NCBI GenBank assembly: GCA_013287135.1
Contig: JABDEK010000004.1
Coordinates: 1 to 64,000 of the forward strand
DNA: 64,000 nt
Source: Acidobacteriota bacterium
Lineage (GTDB): Bacteria; Acidobacteriota; Terriglobia; Acidiferrales; UBA7541
Reading direction: 5' to 3'
This document shows positions 40,581-49,407 of the stretch, piece by piece (position 1 is the stretch's first letter; every line of letters begins with the position of its first letter). A program made the position numbers and the translations under genes. Under the pieces are notes generated by a model. It searched no databases. It was not told where the DNA came from and was given only the letters and a program-made list of their open reading frames with translations.

Positions 40581-42416
40581 GTGACTGAGGTAAGGACGAG
40601 GGTGGCGAAGGGATCAGAGCGTGGCAAATTGCGCATCGGCGATGATTGGAATGCAATCCGCATTATTGCGCTCTCACAGAGCAATCCCCTCAAAGCGATC
40701 GCGGAGTTTGTCGAAAACAGTATTGATGCGCATGCCCAAAATATCGTTATCACCCGCGGTCGCGAGCACGGTGAACACTATCTAAAGGTCACGGACGACG
40801 GCGACGGCCTCCCGCGCGGTCCGAACGGGCTGCCTGACTTCAAGTACGTCGCGACGCATATCTGCGACTCGATCAAGCGGCACTTGAAATCGAACGGCGA
40901 TGGAAACGGTATACAAGGGGAGTTTGGAATTGGCCTTTTGAGCTTCTGGACTGTCGGCGACACTCTGTCGATGACTTCTAAGGGTGCCGACCAGCGCGCC
41001 TACCAGATGACCATGCGCAGAGGGGATCCTCGGTACGCCGTGAGTGCGCGGCGCGCGCTTTTTGCCGAGCAGGGCACTGAACTCCGGATCAGTCCCCTGC
41101 TGGAGGGTATTCGTACTCTGAGCGGTGAGAAGATCCAGTGGTACCTGGCCTCCGAGTTGCGTGATCGAATCCGCGGTGGGCAGCTTCGCGTAACAGTGGT
41201 AGATAGGCTTGCGCGCAAACAATATCAAGTCGAACCGCGTCAGTTCGAAGGCCGCTTGCTGCACCAGCTACCGGCAGTTCGCTCATCGTACGGCGAGGCC
41301 TATGCCGAATTGTACCTCACGGAACCAACAGAGGATTCCCGTGTTGCCCTGACACGAGGTGGCACGCGTGTGATCGCGGATATTAGTGCGCTCCCCGGCT
41401 TGGAGCGTTCACCTTGGAAGTCTCGCTACATACAAGGTTTGGTCGACGTGCCGTACCTAATCCTCACACCCGGAACGCGTTCCGGAATCGTACACGACGA
41501 GCATTACGCTGCTTTTGTCGACAGTCTGGCTAAGCTCGAGGCTCACCTGATCGACCTGATCGACGCACAGCAGCGTGCCGAAGAAGAACAGGCCAATCGG
41601 GAGTCCCTGCGTGCCATCCAACGCGCGTTTCGTGAGGCTATGCTCATTCTGCCGCGCGAAGAGTACGATTGGTTTGATATCCAGTCCCGCCCGCAGGATC
41701 CCGGCGCCGGCGAAACGCTACAACGAGGCGTCAATCCCACAGATTCGAATGAAGAGGTAGCTTCGTTGAGCGCTGCGGAACCCAAGGGAGAGACATCCCC
41801 ACAACGTCGATTCTTTGACTATGCGGGGCCTTTGCGCACAGTCGTGATTTCACCGACAACAAGCACACTCGCAGTGAAACAAAGTCGGCGTTTCCGCGCG
41901 CTGCCTCGGGACCGCTCGGGCCGGCGCGTCCAGGAGGATCTCACCTTTGCCTGGGGGATTGTGGAAGGGGGTGGCACGCTGTTGTCCACCTCGGATCAGG
42001 AAGTTGGCTTTGAGGCTCCCGATTCGCCCGTTCTAGTCCGGTTGTCTGTCACTGTTTCACAACGCGATATACGCTGCACTGCAGAGGCGTTGATCACGGT
42101 GACTGATAGTCTCGATATCTCCATGGGCGCTTCAGTCGTCAATGCGCGCGGATTGCCGGGTTACACCTTCGAACGGGCCGCTGGTGAGCTGTGGCGCTCG
42201 CGATTTGATGCCGATCGCAACTTGATCGTCGTGAACAGTGGCCACCGCGATTTTGTTTTCGCTACACGTAGTCGTGTGCTCCAGCTGCGCTATCTCGTGC
42301 GGCTCTTCGTCAAGGAGTTGGTGCTCAAGAACTTTGCCGGCATGCAGGCCGAACAAATCGCGGACCGGATGATTGAGCTCTCGCTATATGTGGAGGAAAA
42401 ATTGAGATTCTCGTGA
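40581..42416 (+). CDS. GHKL-type ATPase (HATPase_c_3, MORC/MutL-like)
   Basis: This 611-aa protein has the Bergerat-fold ATP site: N-box AEFVENSIDAHA (41-52), the G1 box VTDDGDGLPRG (70-80) and the G2 box GEFGIGLLSFW (113-123). A second domain resembles the S5-fold transducer of MutL/MORC. The C-terminal half has a beta-rich segment (VVISPTTSTLAVKQSRRF; VRLSVTVSQRDIRCTAEALI), like an Ig-type insertion, then a helical end. GTG start. No mismatch-repair gene is nearby. The neighbourhood of toxin-antitoxin modules suggests a defence or mobile role, which is inference. Confidence 0.82.
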   Translation: MTEVRTRVAKGSERGKLRIGDDWNAIRIIALSQSNPLKAIAEFVENSIDAHAQNIVITRGREHGEHYLKVTDDGDGLPRGPNGLPDFKYVATHICDSIKRHLKSNGDGNGIQGEFGIGLLSFWTVGDTLSMTSKGADQRAYQMTMRRGDPRYAVSARRALFAEQGTELRISPLLEGIRTLSGEKIQWYLASELRDRIRGGQLRVTVVDRLARKQYQVEPRQFEGRLLHQLPAVRSSYGEAYAELYLTEPTEDSRVALTRGGTRVIADISALPGLERSPWKSRYIQGLVDVPYLILTPGTRSGIVHDEHYAAFVDSLAKLEAHLIDLIDAQQRAEEEQANRESLRAIQRAFREAMLILPREEYDWFDIQSRPQDPGAGETLQRGVNPTDSNEEVASLSAAEPKGETSPQRRFFDYAGPLRTVVISPTTSTLAVKQSRRFRALPRDRSGRRVQEDLTFAWGIVEGGGTLLSTSDQEVGFEAPDSPVLVRLSVTVSQRDIRCTAEALITVTDSLDISMGASVVNARGLPGYTFERAAGELWRSRFDADRNLIVVNSGHRDFVFATRSRVLQLRYLVRLFVKELVLKNFAGMQAEQIADRMIELSLYVEEKLRFS

Positions 42417-42881
42417 GGGCGGCAGACGTAGCTGGGGGACTTCACATGGGTCCTACCGAGACTTCCGGATTGGCGGATCCGAACCGGCTTCCAGACGGAT
42501 TGCGAGCCAAGGATTGCTCGATACAGTGCTACCGACGCGGGGATCTGGGCGAGTAAAATTGTCTTCGAAGATTGACTGCCCAACCTGCAAACGCGTTCCT
42601 GGCATGTCCCTTGATCCCCTTCTGATTTTCTCGCCAAGGCGTGGTTCAGGTAGTTTCCGTTTGGTGAAGTGAACACCGTTCTGCGCGAATCGCTCGATCT
42701 CGGCATCCTAACCAGCCGGTGAGAGACTCCCTTTGTCGCAGACATTCGGCCAAACGACCGCTTTGGGCCGGTAGGATACGTCGCGAAAGCGAGCAGAGAT
42801 CAAGTCCATTCATTCTAATGCATAGCATCGTTTTACCGGCATCGTCTTGCACGCCTGCCATACATGTAATACACTTGGTTC
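42417..42881 (+). other. Intergenic region without recognisable genes
   Basis: These 465 bp show no supported gene. A short open stretch on the plus strand reads KIDCPTCKRVPGMSLDPLL and could be the end of a lost Cys-containing protein, but it has no clear start. GTAATACACTT just before 42882 may contain the -10 of the vapB promoter. Confidence 0.4.
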
Positions 42882-43136
42882 ATGAAGACTATCACCGTAC
42901 GACTGCCCGAGCCACTGGTCGCGGACATTGAGGCGGAATCGCGGGGGCGCAAGATCTCGAAGTCAGATGTCGTTCGCGAACGGCTTGAGCGTCCGGCCCG
43001 GCAGCGCCGCCGCACTGCCTCTCTGAATGCCATTGCTGATCTCATTGGATCGGTAGATGGTTTACCGGTCGATCTAACGACGCGAAAGAAGGAATATTTG
43101 CACGCCACCGGTTATGGCCAGAAACGTCCTCGTTGA
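42882..43136 (+). CDS. Ribbon-helix-helix antitoxin of a VapBC module (1)
   Basis: This 84-aa protein begins with the CopG/Arc ribbon (MKTITVRLPEPLVADIEAES) and helix (ISKSDVVRERLERPA), followed by a basic linker and a C-terminal toxin-binding tail. It overlaps the toxin start by 23 bp, the usual coupling. It binds DNA as a dimer and neutralises the PIN toxin that follows. Confidence 0.85.
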   Translation: MKTITVRLPEPLVADIEAESRGRKISKSDVVRERLERPARQRRRTASLNAIADLIGSVDGLPVDLTTRKKEYLHATGYGQKRPR

Positions 43137-43524
43137 TGCTGGATTTGTCGTGGCGTTGCTTAGTAGCCGCGACGCTCACCACGACTGGGCCGTGACGCAG
43201 GCGTCTGAGATGCCTCCGCCTTGGTCCACGAGCGAAGCCGTTCTGTCGGAGGCTTTTCACCTTCTCGGAGAGCGCGGTGCTCCCAATCTCGGCGCCCTAC
43301 TTCGCCGCCGCGCCTTGCTCATCGCTTTCACGCTTACTGAGAACGTAGAGCCAGTCGTGAAACTGATTGAGAAATATTCTAACGTCCCAATGAGCTTGGC
43401 CGATGCTTGCGTCGTTCGCATGAGCGAAACGCTTGCCAATCCCATCGTCCTCACGACCGACGAAGATTTCCGAGTCTACCGTAGACACAGCCGGCAAGTC
43501 ATTCCTTGTGTGACTCCCGAATGA
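43114..43524 (+). CDS. PIN-domain toxin of a VapBC module (1)
   Basis: This 136-aa PIN protein has the acidic residues of the ribonuclease site: Asp8 (VLVDAGFVVALLS), Glu41 (TSEAVLSEAFHLL), Asp near LADACVVRMSE, and TTDEDFRVYRRH near the C-terminus. The second position reads VDAGF rather than VDTN, which is frequent in one VapC subgroup. It probably cleaves tRNA or rRNA when unbound. Confidence 0.86.
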   Translation: MARNVLVDAGFVVALLSSRDAHHDWAVTQASEMPPPWSTSEAVLSEAFHLLGERGAPNLGALLRRRALLIAFTLTENVEPVVKLIEKYSNVPMSLADACVVRMSETLANPIVLTTDEDFRVYRRHSRQVIPCVTPE

Positions 43525-43855
43525 TGCGCAAACTCGTTTGGTAGGGGCGGGTCGCCCGCTGAAACCAGTCGCAGCTGGTTGATGTGGAACGTTAGGAAAT
43601 AACGATACCCTTCGGCAATGCACCGAATTCTCTTCGCGCTTTCAAATATTTGAAATGTTGGCCTTTACATCCCCGGACAAAATTCGAAGTTCAGCTCTGA
43701 TCCAACAAACCGCAGCGGTCAAAAGTTAAGTGCCTTGTCTTACGTCGCTTACATCACACCTAGCTCCGACATTTTCGCTTCAGAACGGGATATTGCACCC
43801 AAGACCAAAAAACTGGATGCATGCAGAGTTGTTTCAAAACCTAAAGAGGAAGATT
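43525..43855. other. Intergenic region between vapC (1) and tRNA-Asn
   Basis: About 330 bp hold no supported gene, RNA or repeat; short open frames here lack ribosome binding sites and homology. Confidence 0.5.
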
Positions 43856-43930
43856 TGGCTCCCCGGGCTAGATTCGAACTAGCAACCCTTCGGTTAACAG
43901 CCGAATGCTCTACCGTTGAGCTACCGGGGA
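43856..43930 (-). tRNA. tRNA-Asn (anticodon GTT)
   Basis: The minus strand folds as a complete cloverleaf. The acceptor TCCCCGG pairs with CCGGGGA, the D-arm is GCTC/GAGC, the anticodon stem TTCGG/CCGAA encloses CTGTTAA (anticodon GTT), and the T-arm is GCTAG/CTAGC with TTCGAAT. Discriminator G and an encoded CCA follow. Confidence 0.96.
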
Positions 43931-44102
43931 TCCGTACAACGCATTTGCTTTCATTTTAATACAGACGGCGAAATCAAGCTACTTCGAGCATGCGTCCAAC
44001 GTGGGTCCAACATCGCGATTATTTCAGACTCCCTGCCGAAATGCTCATTTTTGCCGGTTGATTCTCTGGGACTTAAGTTCTCAGTTCTTCATAGATTCGC
44101 AA

Positions 44103-44136
44103 GAGCATTCGGTGCGGAGACCGAATGCTCCTTTTT
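44103..44136 (+). terminator. Isolated terminator whose stem repeats tRNA-Asn sequence
   Basis: GAGCATTCGGT pairs perfectly with ACCGAATGCTC around a 6-base loop, followed by CTTTTT. No plus-strand gene precedes it in the 170 bp after the tRNA. The stem shares GAGCATTCGG with the tRNA-Asn D-arm/anticodon-stem region. Confidence 0.7.
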
Positions 44137-44323
44137 CCACTACAACATGGAGTCCCAGAGTTGCTTCTCTTTGCGTTCTCGCCATTCAGGTTGTAGCCGA
44201 AAAGGGTCCCTTTGTTGATAAGAAATAGCGGTGCAACGAGCCGGCGGTGCATTCCACAATGCCGCAGTATGAAACGAAAGCCGGCAATGCTTCGATCGGG
44301 ATGCGGCGGCGAAAATCATCAGC

Positions 44324-45148
44324 TCACCCGGCATCGGAAGTCCCGAGAAAACGAGAAATTCGCGCACTCACTTGTTCCGCGAGATACAGGGCCATCCAGT
44401 GCTCCGCTTCCGGAATCTCTTCGACTTGCGCTTCTGGTACGAGCGCACCCAATTCCCGGCCATGCGCGACAGGAAAATGTTTATCTCGCCCGGCCCAGAG
44501 AAACAAGGAAGAAGCCTTGATTGCCGGATACGATTGCTGCAATTTCGGAAGGCTCCCCTGGTAGCCTGCACACAGTCGAACGACAAAGTGTCTCACTTCG
44601 CGCTGCTGGAAGCATTCCCATAAGTCGTCTCGCAATTCCTGCGGCAGCCTATAGCTGCGTGGCAGGAATGTTCGAATCGCCCGGAAAAAAACCGCGCGGG
44701 GCAGCCGCTCCAGCAGCACCCGGTTCCAGCCAAATCGCCGAAGCAAATTGATCTCCCAGGAAGTTTTTTCATCCCAGATCACGAGCGAGTTCATGACGAC
44801 GAGATGACTCACCCGTTTCGGATGTCCGGCTGCAAACGCCAATGCCGGCTGCCCGCCCATGTCGTGACCGACGACCGCCGCCCGTTCGACTCCCCAAGCA
44901 TCCATCAACGCCAGCAACCGCTTCGCCATGTCAAATGGCGTCGCTCCACCGGGCCAGGCTTCACTGTGGCCCATCCCGGGCCAGTCAAACGCAATCACTT
45001 CAAACTGCGTGGCCAACCTCGGTGCAAGCTCCGACCAGATCTGCAAATTATCGGGATACCCGTGCAGCAATATGACAGGCACTCCGCTTCCGAGCCTCGC
45101 CACTCGCACTCTCTTGCCGAGGTGCCTCTCGATTGTGGTGGCCAACAT
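44324..45148 (-). CDS. Alpha/beta hydrolase (epoxide hydrolase/haloalkane dehalogenase-like)
   Basis: This 274-aa protein has the oxyanion motif HGYPDN, the elbow VGHDMGGQPALAFAAGHP, in which the nucleophile position is Asp (GHDMGG), and the final His in EAEHWMALYLAEQ. The Asp nucleophile indicates epoxide hydrolase or dehalogenase-type chemistry. The ATG at 45148 overlaps the stop of the FAD oxidoreductase by one base (TGATG), so the two are coupled. It is the last gene of a three-gene minus-strand operon. Confidence 0.86.
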   Translation of the reverse strand: MLATTIERHLGKRVRVARLGSGVPVILLHGYPDNLQIWSELAPRLATQFEVIAFDWPGMGHSEAWPGGATPFDMAKRLLALMDAWGVERAAVVGHDMGGQPALAFAAGHPKRVSHLVVMNSLVIWDEKTSWEINLLRRFGWNRVLLERLPRAVFFRAIRTFLPRSYRLPQELRDDLWECFQQREVRHFVVRLCAGYQGSLPKLQQSYPAIKASSLFLWAGRDKHFPVAHGRELGALVPEAQVEEIPEAEHWMALYLAEQVSARISRFLGTSDAG

Positions 45149-46554
45149 CAGGAAAGGTCCTGACGAACACAGTCCGCCGCCAACACACCGGAGATCGCGC
45201 AGAAGCTTACCCACTGGCCGGGGTGCGTGGCGCTTCCAGCCAAATAGAGCCCGCGCAGGTCCGGGCTCCGATGTGCCAGCCGCCCTTCGCGCATAAACTT
45301 CGCCGTCATCACTGGATTCATGCTGTCCCGGGCCAACGAATACTCCGAACCCCATTCCGCTGGTGTGCGTTTCGAAAGCACTCGAAACTCGGAAATACCC
45401 TGCTGCCACCATTTCTCCGTCAGGAGTTTTTCCATGTAGTGACGCTGTCCTTCGGGCCCCATCTTCTGCGCTTTCTCATGATCCATCGGTCCGAGCAAAC
45501 GTGCTGCCGACCATTCATCAGAAACCTCTCGTTGATCTAGCGAAGCCGGACGAATCAGCAGGCGGCATCTCTCGGATCCACCTGGCAGCAGAAATCTCAA
45601 GTACGGCGGCCGCATCTCCCCTTTGATTGCCAAGTACGCGCACACGCCCGGGGATTGCAACAGGAGCCTTTCACAGCTTTTTCTGCTTCGTGGAGCGTCT
45701 TGCTCCAGTAGCCGCAGATAAGTTGCGATCCCGCAATCGGAAATCACCACATTCGCCGGCAGTAGCTCCCCTTGATCCGTCTCGACTCCTGTCACCCTTC
45801 CACCGCTCGAGAGAATCCGCTGCGCCTTGGTCGAATAGTGGAAATCAACTCCGGCTTCCGCAGCGGCCTTCGCCAGAAGCACCGGAATCGCGCGGATCCC
45901 CTCTTTCGGGTAAAAACAACCGACGGAATGAATCAACGCCGGAACGAATGCCAGAGGACTCGGCGCTTGGTCGGGCCGTTGCCCTGCGACATGTGTCCAG
46001 ATCGAAAGCGCATCGACTACCGCTGGAGGCAGTTCGGACTCGCGGAATATTGCTTGGAGCGATTTCAATAGGAAACTCAGGTGATGCCAGCGTCCTCCAC
46101 CAAGGAGCGACAGAGGTCCGGGCGCGGTTCGGTAGAGTAGCGGGCGCAGGGAAGCCTCGACCGCACGGGTTCGCTCGACGAAACGAAGGTACTTTTCTTC
46201 ACTGCCGGGCCAAGCGCGTCCGAGTTCTGCGGCAGTTTTAGCGTCGCTCGCGTAAATGTTTATGGCCGGATGCTCCGCGGAGTCCACGCTATATACGTGA
46301 TCGATTGCATGCAGCTCAACAGCGCTGCTAAGTGAAAGTCCAAGGGAGCTGAAGGCCCACTCTAGACCAGGACGATCCAGCAGGATGTACGGCCCGGCGT
46401 CAAAAGAGAACCCGTCGAACACGCACCCCGACGCAAGGCCACCAGGTTCCGCACGCGCCTCGATCACTCGTACGCGGAATCCGCCCTGCGATAATCGAAG
46501 AGCAGCAGTCAGCCCTCCCATTCCCGCGCCGATGATGATTGCTGCGCGTGTCAC
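45148..46554 (-). CDS. FAD-dependent oxidoreductase, phytoene-desaturase-like
   Basis: This 468-aa flavoprotein begins at a GTG (46554), four bases after the upstream stop. It opens with the Rossmann motif AAIIIGAGMGGLTAALRLSQ and EARAEPGGLASGC, and ends with the family's C-terminal FAD motif (GLYLAGSATHPGQWVSFCAI SGVLAADC). This is the CrtI/carotenoid-desaturase pattern. No other carotenoid genes are nearby; partners are a ferritin-like/DUF362 fusion and an alpha/beta hydrolase, so the substrate may be another lipid (inference). Confidence 0.85.
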   Translation of the reverse strand: MTRAAIIIGAGMGGLTAALRLSQGGFRVRVIEARAEPGGLASGCVFDGFSFDAGPYILLDRPGLEWAFSSLGLSLSSAVELHAIDHVYSVDSAEHPAINIYASDAKTAAELGRAWPGSEEKYLRFVERTRAVEASLRPLLYRTAPGPLSLLGGGRWHHLSFLLKSLQAIFRESELPPAVVDALSIWTHVAGQRPDQAPSPLAFVPALIHSVGCFYPKEGIRAIPVLLAKAAAEAGVDFHYSTKAQRILSSGGRVTGVETDQGELLPANVVISDCGIATYLRLLEQDAPRSRKSCERLLLQSPGVCAYLAIKGEMRPPYLRFLLPGGSERCRLLIRPASLDQREVSDEWSAARLLGPMDHEKAQKMGPEGQRHYMEKLLTEKWWQQGISEFRVLSKRTPAEWGSEYSLARDSMNPVMTAKFMREGRLAHRSPDLRGLYLAGSATHPGQWVSFCAISGVLAADCVRQDLS

Positions 46555-46558
46555 TGAA

Positions 46559-48439
46559 TCATTGTCTTTCCCACCCCTCATTCTTCGCACTGGAGAAGTG
46601 CAAGCCAAGCAGCCTGCGCAACCCTCTCCGCAGAACCGTACGCGGAAAGGTCGCTTGTTCCAGCGGCGGAAAGGCAGTCTCATCCATCTCCGGAACAAAC
46701 AGAGACCCTCGCCCGCTTCCGAAAACATAAACCGGATATGCAACAGCGCTCAGCAGCGTCGAGAATTCCGTATCGTAAGGCCCGCGCCATTCGCTCAGAG
46801 GTTCATCCGTCCCGACTACCTCAGTGCGCTCGCTTGGATCACCAAACCAGTGGCATGCCGCGCGCAAAATATTTGTTCGACGCGCGTCACTTACGCCCAT
46901 ATGCCGCGCTGCAACTAGATCGAGCGCTAATGCATCTTCGCTCGCGTACAATCTCTTCGGCGATTTCGGATGCGGGCATCCCATAATCCCTATCAGGCCA
47001 TCGGCCGCTTGTTCGTACGCATCCAATAGCGCAAAGTCCGGAGGAAACTCATCGAGCAGCATCATCAGTGCCGTCTCGCGGTGCGCCTGCCGCTCCACAA
47101 ACAAGAATTCGTCGCAACGTCCGCCCATCCATTCAAGATTGCCAAGGGTCAAGTAGGCCACTTCGATCGGATGGCTTCGCATCTTTCCAAACGAAATTCT
47201 GAAATCGGCCTCTTTCCAGGTCTGCGAAATGGTGGTCTGCGCCATGCCGCGCATGTAGGTATGCGACACCTGATCGTCCGAGGCACTAATGATGGGCATC
47301 CCGCACGCTTCCATTCCGAAATACGCCGCCACGTCCGGCACGCCGCGCGACCGAAAAAATCGATCGTAGATGTTTGCCGATTCCACCAGAACGGCTTTGC
47401 CGTATCCATGCTCCCGCAGAAACTTCCCCAGTTCATGCAGCAGTTCGCGGTCCGTAATAATCGACCGATCTTTCAAGTGGTACCCGAGCATAAACGACGG
47501 CTTGATTATGATTCGCAGCTCTTCCGCGTTCTTTTTCAACTCAGCCGTTCGACGTTCGAGTCTTTCCGCGAGGCCGCTTTGCTCAAGCAGCTGTCGAAAC
47601 ACGCTACATTTTTCTTCGGCGTGCTCTCCGTGAAACACAAACACGCGGGCGCCATTGCCGATCTTGTTTTGCGACACAGTTTTCTGACGCCGTGCCCGCG
47701 GGAGGAAGTATTCGCCTACCTCTGTGATCTTCTCCGCGAGCGTTCCTTCATTCTCGTGTGCAACTTGCTGGTTCTGTTCGTCTAGAGTTTCGGCGATAAT
47801 CTCGAAAATACGCGCGTGCCGGTCCTCATCCTCGCGCACGCGCACAAAGTCCTCGGCCAGTTCTCGTCCGAGCTCCGGTGTTTTCTCCGCCAGCGCAATC
47901 ATGCGTTGATAACAAAGGCCGGCCGTCTTCTCCGCATCCACGTTGAATAGGCAAAAATCGCGGAAAGGACCATAGTTCAAGTGTTGCCGTACTCCATCGG
48001 GAACTTTGCCCGTCAGCGCCCCGAGCCATGTCACGCCTGTTGCGATGGCACAAGAAACCGGGGCGCTTGACCATAGCACATGCTGCCGCACCGACCCGGC
48101 CCATCCTCCAACCAGCCCGCCCAATTGCTGACCAAAGGTCTTCCATCTCAATAGTCGATTGCCAACCTTGAGGAGCGCGCCACGAATGTAAATGGTGTGC
48201 ATCTCCTCATCGCGCCAGGCCCAAATCAAAGCGTGCCGTATGAGTTCACGAACAGGTTCGCTTAGCGGCATGCTCTCAAGACGCCGGTTCATCAAATCTT
48301 CGCGGTAGCCCACCGTAACTAGTTCTTCGCGTTCCAAAGCCATTAAACACAAGGCAATCAGCTCGTCGCGTGGGCGATCGGCGTATTTCCTTTGTAAGCT
48401 CTCCAGCTCCTGCGCAAACTGGTCGTAAACGAGACCCAT
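46559..48439 (-). CDS. Ferritin-like domain fused to DUF362
   Basis: This 626-aa protein has an N-terminal helical half with diiron-type motifs (EEMHTIYIRGAL near 79; REDEDRHARIFEIIAE near 202; also EREELVTVGYRED near 36), as in rubrerythrin/ferritin-like proteins. The C-terminal half matches DUF362: IIIKPSFMLGYHLKD, VESANIYDRFFRSRGV, FGKMRSHPIEVAYLTLGNLE, and GIMGCPHPKSPKR. The usual ferredoxin cysteines found in many DUF362 proteins are absent. It is first in an operon with an FAD oxidoreductase and hydrolase. The start at 48439 is preceded by GGGGGGTTGC. Oxygen-dependent chemistry is possible. Confidence 0.72.
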   Translation of the reverse strand: MGLVYDQFAQELESLQRKYADRPRDELIALCLMALEREELVTVGYREDLMNRRLESMPLSEPVRELIRHALIWAWRDEEMHTIYIRGALLKVGNRLLRWKTFGQQLGGLVGGWAGSVRQHVLWSSAPVSCAIATGVTWLGALTGKVPDGVRQHLNYGPFRDFCLFNVDAEKTAGLCYQRMIALAEKTPELGRELAEDFVRVREDEDRHARIFEIIAETLDEQNQQVAHENEGTLAEKITEVGEYFLPRARRQKTVSQNKIGNGARVFVFHGEHAEEKCSVFRQLLEQSGLAERLERRTAELKKNAEELRIIIKPSFMLGYHLKDRSIITDRELLHELGKFLREHGYGKAVLVESANIYDRFFRSRGVPDVAAYFGMEACGMPIISASDDQVSHTYMRGMAQTTISQTWKEADFRISFGKMRSHPIEVAYLTLGNLEWMGGRCDEFLFVERQAHRETALMMLLDEFPPDFALLDAYEQAADGLIGIMGCPHPKSPKRLYASEDALALDLVAARHMGVSDARRTNILRAACHWFGDPSERTEVVGTDEPLSEWRGPYDTEFSTLLSAVAYPVYVFGSGRGSLFVPEMDETAFPPLEQATFPRTVLRRGLRRLLGLHFSSAKNEGWERQ

Positions 48440-48556
48440 GCAACCCCCCAAGGTTGTCCTATATAGGCACGAGTTCATCACGCTCGCAAGCTCCTGTTCG
48501 AGCGGGTGTTCGCGATGAATCCTTCATTGCTTTCAGATAATTTTTTTAATGAATCC

Positions 48557-48590
48557 GGAGCCGCGACGGGAATCGAACGCACGTCCGAAA
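48557..48590 (-). pseudogene. Relic of a tmRNA (ssrA) 3' end
   Basis: The minus strand reads TTTCGGACGTGCGTTCGATT then CCCGTCGCGGCTCC. It differs only slightly from the usual tmRNA 3' end (TTTCGGACGCGGGTTCGATT, CCCG...CTCC). No CCA follows, the T-stem is broken by substitutions, and the upstream space needed for the rest of tmRNA is occupied by vapB. It therefore looks like an integration scar or a decayed copy. Confidence 0.45.
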
Positions 48591-48752
48591 CGTGGGAAGA
48601 TTTGAAGAAGGTGGTCTTACCGAAATGGTGGATAGAAGTAACCGACTAGCTCACTTCGGAAGCTACAGTAAGGCACCCGTGGCCGTCATATGACTACACC
48701 CAGTCCCTAACGGCATCAAACCCAGCCTTATCTAGTTGAATCTGTGCGCTTG

Positions 48753-48774
48753 TATGTGTAGAATTCTACACATA
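48753..48774. promoter_or_regulatory. VapB operator palindrome (2)
   Basis: A perfect 22-bp palindrome with arms TATGTGTAGAA and TTCTACACATA lies just before the antitoxin ribosome binding site (AGGAGA). Autoregulation by VapB at such a site is standard for these modules. Confidence 0.75.
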
Positions 48775-48784
48775 GGAGAACACA

Positions 48785-48991
48785 GTGCCTACCAATCTCG
48801 CAATCGACGACCGTCTGTTGGAAGAGGCCCAGAAGGTGGGCCGACACCGGACGAAGCGGGAAACCGTCACAGTTGCGCTACAGGAGTACATCGAACATCG
48901 CAAGCAACAAGAAATCCTTTCTCTGTTTGGGAGAATTGATTACGAGCCTGGCTACGACTACAAGCGCGAGCGCAAGGCTAAGCGTATATGA
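48785..48991 (+). CDS. VapB-type antitoxin (2)
   Basis: This 68-aa protein (GTG start, AGGAGA ribosome binding site) has the VapB pattern TNLAIDDRLLEEAQKVGRHR and TKRETVTVALQEYIEHRKQQ, then a C-terminal segment (FGRIDYEPGYDYKRER) that wraps the toxin. It overlaps the toxin start by ATGA and follows a perfect palindromic operator. Confidence 0.9.
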   Translation: MPTNLAIDDRLLEEAQKVGRHRTKRETVTVALQEYIEHRKQQEILSLFGRIDYEPGYDYKRERKAKRI

Positions 48992-49407
48992 ATGTCTTGA
49001 TAGACACATCGGTTTGGTCCCTTGCACTTCGTCGAAAGAACGAGAGTCTCAGCACAAACGAAAGATTCCTAGTGGCCGAGTTGTCTGAACTCATTCGAGA
49101 AGGCCGAGCGCGAATGATCGGATTAGTTCGGCAAGAGCTCCTCTCGGGCATAAAGGCAACGGAACAGTATGAAAAATTGAGGCTCCATCTTCGCTCCTTT
49201 CCAGACGAGGTTGTCGACACCTCTGACTACGAAGAAGCGGCGAAGGCCGGCAATCGTTGCAGAGCAAAGGGAGTCGTAGTATCGATTGTGGACATTTTTT
49301 TATGTGCGGTCGCGAACAAACGGCTGTGGACGATCTTCACCACTGATCCTGATTTTTCAAACTACGCAAAAGTGCTTCCCCTTCGTATTCACGCGCCCCG
49401 AAGATAG
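48988..49407 (+). CDS. VapC-type PIN ribonuclease toxin (2)
   Basis: This 139-aa protein has the four acidic PIN residues: Asp6 (VLIDTSVWSLALRR), Glu in RQELLSGIK, Asp in IVDIFLCAVA and Asp in TTDPDFSNYAKV. Coupled to its antitoxin by ATGA. The family cleaves RNA in a sequence-specific way. Confidence 0.92.
   Translation: MNVLIDTSVWSLALRRKNESLSTNERFLVAELSELIREGRARMIGLVRQELLSGIKATEQYEKLRLHLRSFPDEVVDTSDYEEAAKAGNRCRAKGVVVSIVDIFLCAVANKRLWTIFTTDPDFSNYAKVLPLRIHAPRR

Noticed and set aside
43735-43959. 74-codon plus-strand frame
   Set aside because: It is antisense to the tRNA-Asn gene.
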